Below, piece after piece: positions 61,850 to 64,000 of a DNA stretch of 64,000 nt; positions within the stretch are counted from its first letter, which is position 1, and each line of letters begins with the position of its first letter. The notes beneath the pieces are model-generated. The model saw nothing but the letters and a program-made list of their open reading frames with translations. It ran no database searches and was not told the origin of the DNA. The position numbers were made by a program, and so were the translations under genes. The stretch comes from Flavobacteriales bacterium (GTDB lineage: Bacteria; Bacteroidota; Bacteroidia; Flavobacteriales_D; Crocinitomicaceae), in assembly GCA_013373595.1 (NCBI GenBank), contig JABXHO010000010.1:1-64000 (forward strand), written 5' to 3'.

Positions 61850-63349
61850 TCACGTGTCAACAAACAGAAACAGTCGGCTAATTTTCCCGGGTTGTGCCCA
61901 GTTCATGGTGCCATCCATTTTTAAAGAATGTAAATAATTTTCGATGGCAGGATTTCGAAGTGCTTTTTGTACCCGCTTCGCTTCTTTTAAGTTGCTCAGT
62001 GGAATGTACGCCTGTAGAGATTGATTTACCTGCCAATTACCAGAAAAAATGGTAGGCTCGAATGTCTTCTTTCCAAATGCTTGCCAAACAACCTTGTGTT
62101 TCGAAAAACTGTACTTCCCCACGCCAAGTAATGCCCACCAATACCCACGATCTCGCCAAGTCTGAATCAATTTGCCTTTGCGCGCTTTTAGTTCAGACAT
62201 GTTTTGTTCCAAATACGACCAAAGTAATGGGTTTTTCTGGATGGTTTGTAGTTTCAAAGGTTTTCCAGTTTTGGCGTACGGAAGAAGTACCCATTTTTTG
62301 GGAGAAGTATCCTTCGAATTAAAATTGTCAGACACGATCAAAGGAAATACAAATTCTTTAGGCAATAAATGCTTGTTGTTGAGTAAACAAGTCGTTGGGC
62401 TGACATCCTCGTAGGAATTGAAAAAGAAAATGTTGTTCGCACCACAAGTGTTGATGCCTTGTCGCGGTTTGTGTTTTCTATTTAATTGAATGGGCTTGAA
62501 ACCAAAAAGTGGGGAAGTAGACTGTTTACTGAAAACGCTCAATGGTCCATTCACTGAAAGAATAGGTGATGCACGCATTTCAACCCATTCGTTTTTGATC
62601 CGACGCCAATAGGTCACGGGAAATCGTGTTTTCTTGTTTTTCTGATAATGCACAAGACCGTGACGTGTAGCAACGTTCGGGTAAACAATCGCTCCTTCGA
62701 AATCATACACTTCTTCCAATGAGAAATCAATTCCTTTTGCGCGGTAGCGTCGAAACGTATCATGGGCACCATCATTTAATAGCAAAGAAAGTGGCTGGAA
62801 AAAATAGGCGTTCCCATGTGGTTTTAGAAAGTCGGAAATGGTTTTTTGAATTACAAGTGCAGCGATGTCAACTCTAGAATTCCCCAAAAGAATCTTCTGG
62901 GTGCTTTCCACAAGCTCATATTCTATAAAAAGTGGCTTGAGCTGTTCTTTATATGTATTAGGAAGCTTGGTAAAATTCATCCAAGGTGGATTCCCGAACA
63001 GAATATCGTATTGTTTTGATGGAAGTTCGAATATGTCGCTGCAGGTAAAATTCGATTGCATATCTACCGAATAATCATCCTTGAATCGCGAAAGTGACTC
63101 GTGATATAGCTCTGTGTTGAGCTCGTTTCCAAATAAATTATGAAGAGGTAACTCGTTGATTTTCTTGCCCTGTTCAAGCCCAATTTCGACAAGCGCTGAT
63201 AAGATGTTTCCATTGCCCATGGTTGGATCGAAAATGGTGGCTCCGCCGATCCATTTCTTATAAATGCCAAATGACTTGCTAGCAAAAATTGCCCAATCCT
63301 TGGGTGTGAAAATCACCCCAATTCGATAAGAGTTGGCACTGTCGGTCAT
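61850..63349 (-). CDS. N6-adenine DNA methyltransferase (orphan, Eco57I/type IIG-like)
   Basis: A 499-residue class I SAM-dependent methyltransferase. Motif I is FDPTMGNGNILSAL near residue 40, and the catalytic motif IV is LFGNPPWMNF near 117. The rest (~240-499) is a target-recognition-like region with RQGINTCGANNIFFF. It should methylate adenine in DNA. No restriction nuclease, specificity subunit or helicase lies nearby in this window, so it may be an orphan epigenetic or defence methyltransferase. An RNA or other NPP(Y/W) methyltransferase role cannot be excluded. Confidence 0.85.
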   Translation of the reverse strand: MTDSANSYRIGVIFTPKDWAIFASKSFGIYKKWIGGATIFDPTMGNGNILSALVEIGLEQGKKINELPLHNLFGNELNTELYHESLSRFKDDYSVDMQSNFTCSDIFELPSKQYDILFGNPPWMNFTKLPNTYKEQLKPLFIEYELVESTQKILLGNSRVDIAALVIQKTISDFLKPHGNAYFFQPLSLLLNDGAHDTFRRYRAKGIDFSLEEVYDFEGAIVYPNVATRHGLVHYQKNKKTRFPVTYWRRIKNEWVEMRASPILSVNGPLSVFSKQSTSPLFGFKPIQLNRKHKPRQGINTCGANNIFFFNSYEDVSPTTCLLNNKHLLPKEFVFPLIVSDNFNSKDTSPKKWVLLPYAKTGKPLKLQTIQKNPLLWSYLEQNMSELKARKGKLIQTWRDRGYWWALLGVGKYSFSKHKVVWQAFGKKTFEPTIFSGNWQVNQSLQAYIPLSNLKEAKRVQKALRNPAIENYLHSLKMDGTMNWAQPGKISRLFLFVDT

Positions 63350-63387
63350 TATTAGCAGAGTATGATGATCCTGCTCTTAAGATACGA

Positions 63388-64000
63388 CTATTTATTTGTT
63401 TCTATCTGGTTTATAAGCTTTTTCAACTCTTTGGGTGTGTAGTAGATGGTTTTCTTGTAGGCTTTATAGTTCACCTTTGCTTTGGATTTGTTCAAAACAT
63501 AATCTTCCCAGTCATACAATTGCCAGCCTAATCCTTTCTGAATGGTCATTCGATCGATTTCGGCTTCGAATTTTCGCTTTCCTTTTTTACTTCCATAGTT
63601 AAAGAGTCGACCTAGAATACCCCAAAAGTTCCGTTTGGAGTAATCAACTACATGATTTAATTCGTGTCCAAGAACACCAACCGCTCCGTTAAATCCTACT
63701 TGATCAATGGTGGTAACGCTGTCTCGCGTATTCGGTTTGATTCGAATCACATATTTTCGTTTCGATCTTCTTCTGAAAAGCGATCCTACCGTTGGACGTG
63801 CGTTGAGTGAGGTTTTGATATTGGCGTAGCGGAATTCAATCTTCGTGCTATCCAATTCGGGGAAGTATGAAAGCGCGGTGTAAATTTCAGTTTGAAAGGT
63901 GGGAATCACTGTTTTTTGATAGCCCATTTCTCTTTGTATGGAATCAATTCGGGAGACGCAAGTCAAACTGTCGAGTGTACGAACTTGTTCTACTTGTCCG
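63388..64000 (-). CDS. Partial HExxH metallopeptidase-like protein
   Basis: The frame is open to the right edge of the window (reading GQVEQVRTLDSLTCVSRIDS at the edge), so the N-terminus lies outside. The visible ~204 residues include a zinc-binding HELNH in VGVLGHELNHVVDYSKRNFWG and a downstream EAEIDRMTIQKG that may hold the third ligand (Glu). This arrangement fits a gluzincin-type peptidase of unknown substrate. The C-terminus is basic. It is immediately upstream of the methyltransferase gene on the same strand (38 bp). Confidence 0.8.
   Translation of the reverse strand, partial: GQVEQVRTLDSLTCVSRIDSIQREMGYQKTVIPTFQTEIYTALSYFPELDSTKIEFRYANIKTSLNARPTVGSLFRRRSKRKYVIRIKPNTRDSVTTIDQVGFNGAVGVLGHELNHVVDYSKRNFWGILGRLFNYGSKKGKRKFEAEIDRMTIQKGLGWQLYDWEDYVLNKSKAKVNYKAYKKTIYYTPKELKKLINQIETNK

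Noticed and set aside
1-64000. tRNA or rRNA genes
   Set aside because: No intergenic stretch shows a convincing tRNA cloverleaf or rRNA core; the intergenic regions are short and AT-rich.

Overview
The window looks like chromosome from a member of the Bacteroidota, most likely Flavobacteriales (possibly the Crocinitomicaceae/Fluviicola side; the family is a guess). Several proteins carry a signal peptide plus a C-terminal type IX secretion (T9SS) sorting domain. Promoters resemble the Bacteroidota TTTG / TAnnTTTG type. The ribosomal genes rpsF-rpsR-rplI and rpmH, a mitochondrial-size aconitase and the gene complement also fit. No rRNA, tRNA, CRISPR array or intact insertion sequence was seen.

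Region by region. 1-700 is an array of palindrome-bearing repeats; its left edge carries a scrap of the 3' end of the neighbouring NHL beta-propeller gene (702-2744). 3126-6197 holds small unknown genes, a small lipoprotein and an M1 metallopeptidase. 6367-11685 has two POT-family peptide transporters and a DUF819 membrane protein; with the peptidase this suggests peptide scavenging. 11834-18036 holds a small unknown protein, an MsbA-like ABC exporter, rpmH, a T9SS cargo and yifB/comM, which has an in-frame palindromic insertion. 18096-22010 is a large FG-GAP T9SS protein. 22124-22580 is a graveyard with a decayed HTH gene and a chimeric yifB fragment. 22589-26107 is a membrane-anchored patatin gene with an unknown partner.

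26362-38524 is the most interesting part: a very compact set of eight genes that looks like an uncharacterised lipid or alkylamine pathway. It has a UbiA-type prenyltransferase, two PEP-synthase/PigC-like ATP-grasp phosphotransferases placed tail to tail, a CDP-archaeol-synthase (CarS)-like protein, a natural fusion of class III aminotransferase with cyanobacterial-type acyl-ACP reductase, an ICMT/PEMT-type membrane methyltransferase, a CDP-alcohol phosphatidyltransferase and an amidase-signature hydrolase. Almost no intergenic DNA separates them despite several changes of direction. My working inference is that an acyl thioester is reduced and aminated to a long-chain amine, then activated, condensed, methylated or prenylated into an unusual membrane lipid or conjugate. 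The product cannot be read from sequence.

38602-43655 has a Kelch protein, a DUF2007 protein, a GNAT acetyltransferase, a cytochrome-b-like membrane protein, a Crp/Fnr regulator, and an SDR-TetR pair with matching operator palindromes. 43723-45655 encodes a tail-fibre/S74-type surface protein and a small T9SS protein. 45798-48624 is an iron-complex/cobalamin-type ABC importer. 48995-51865 is an AsmA-like protein with a charged coiled-coil tail. 52140-58055 holds two T9SS proteins flanking rpsF-rpsR-rplI. 58398-60665 is aconitase. 60750-64000 has a protein-kinase-fold-like unknown, an orphan N6-adenine methyltransferase and a partial HExxH metallopeptidase that runs off the right edge.
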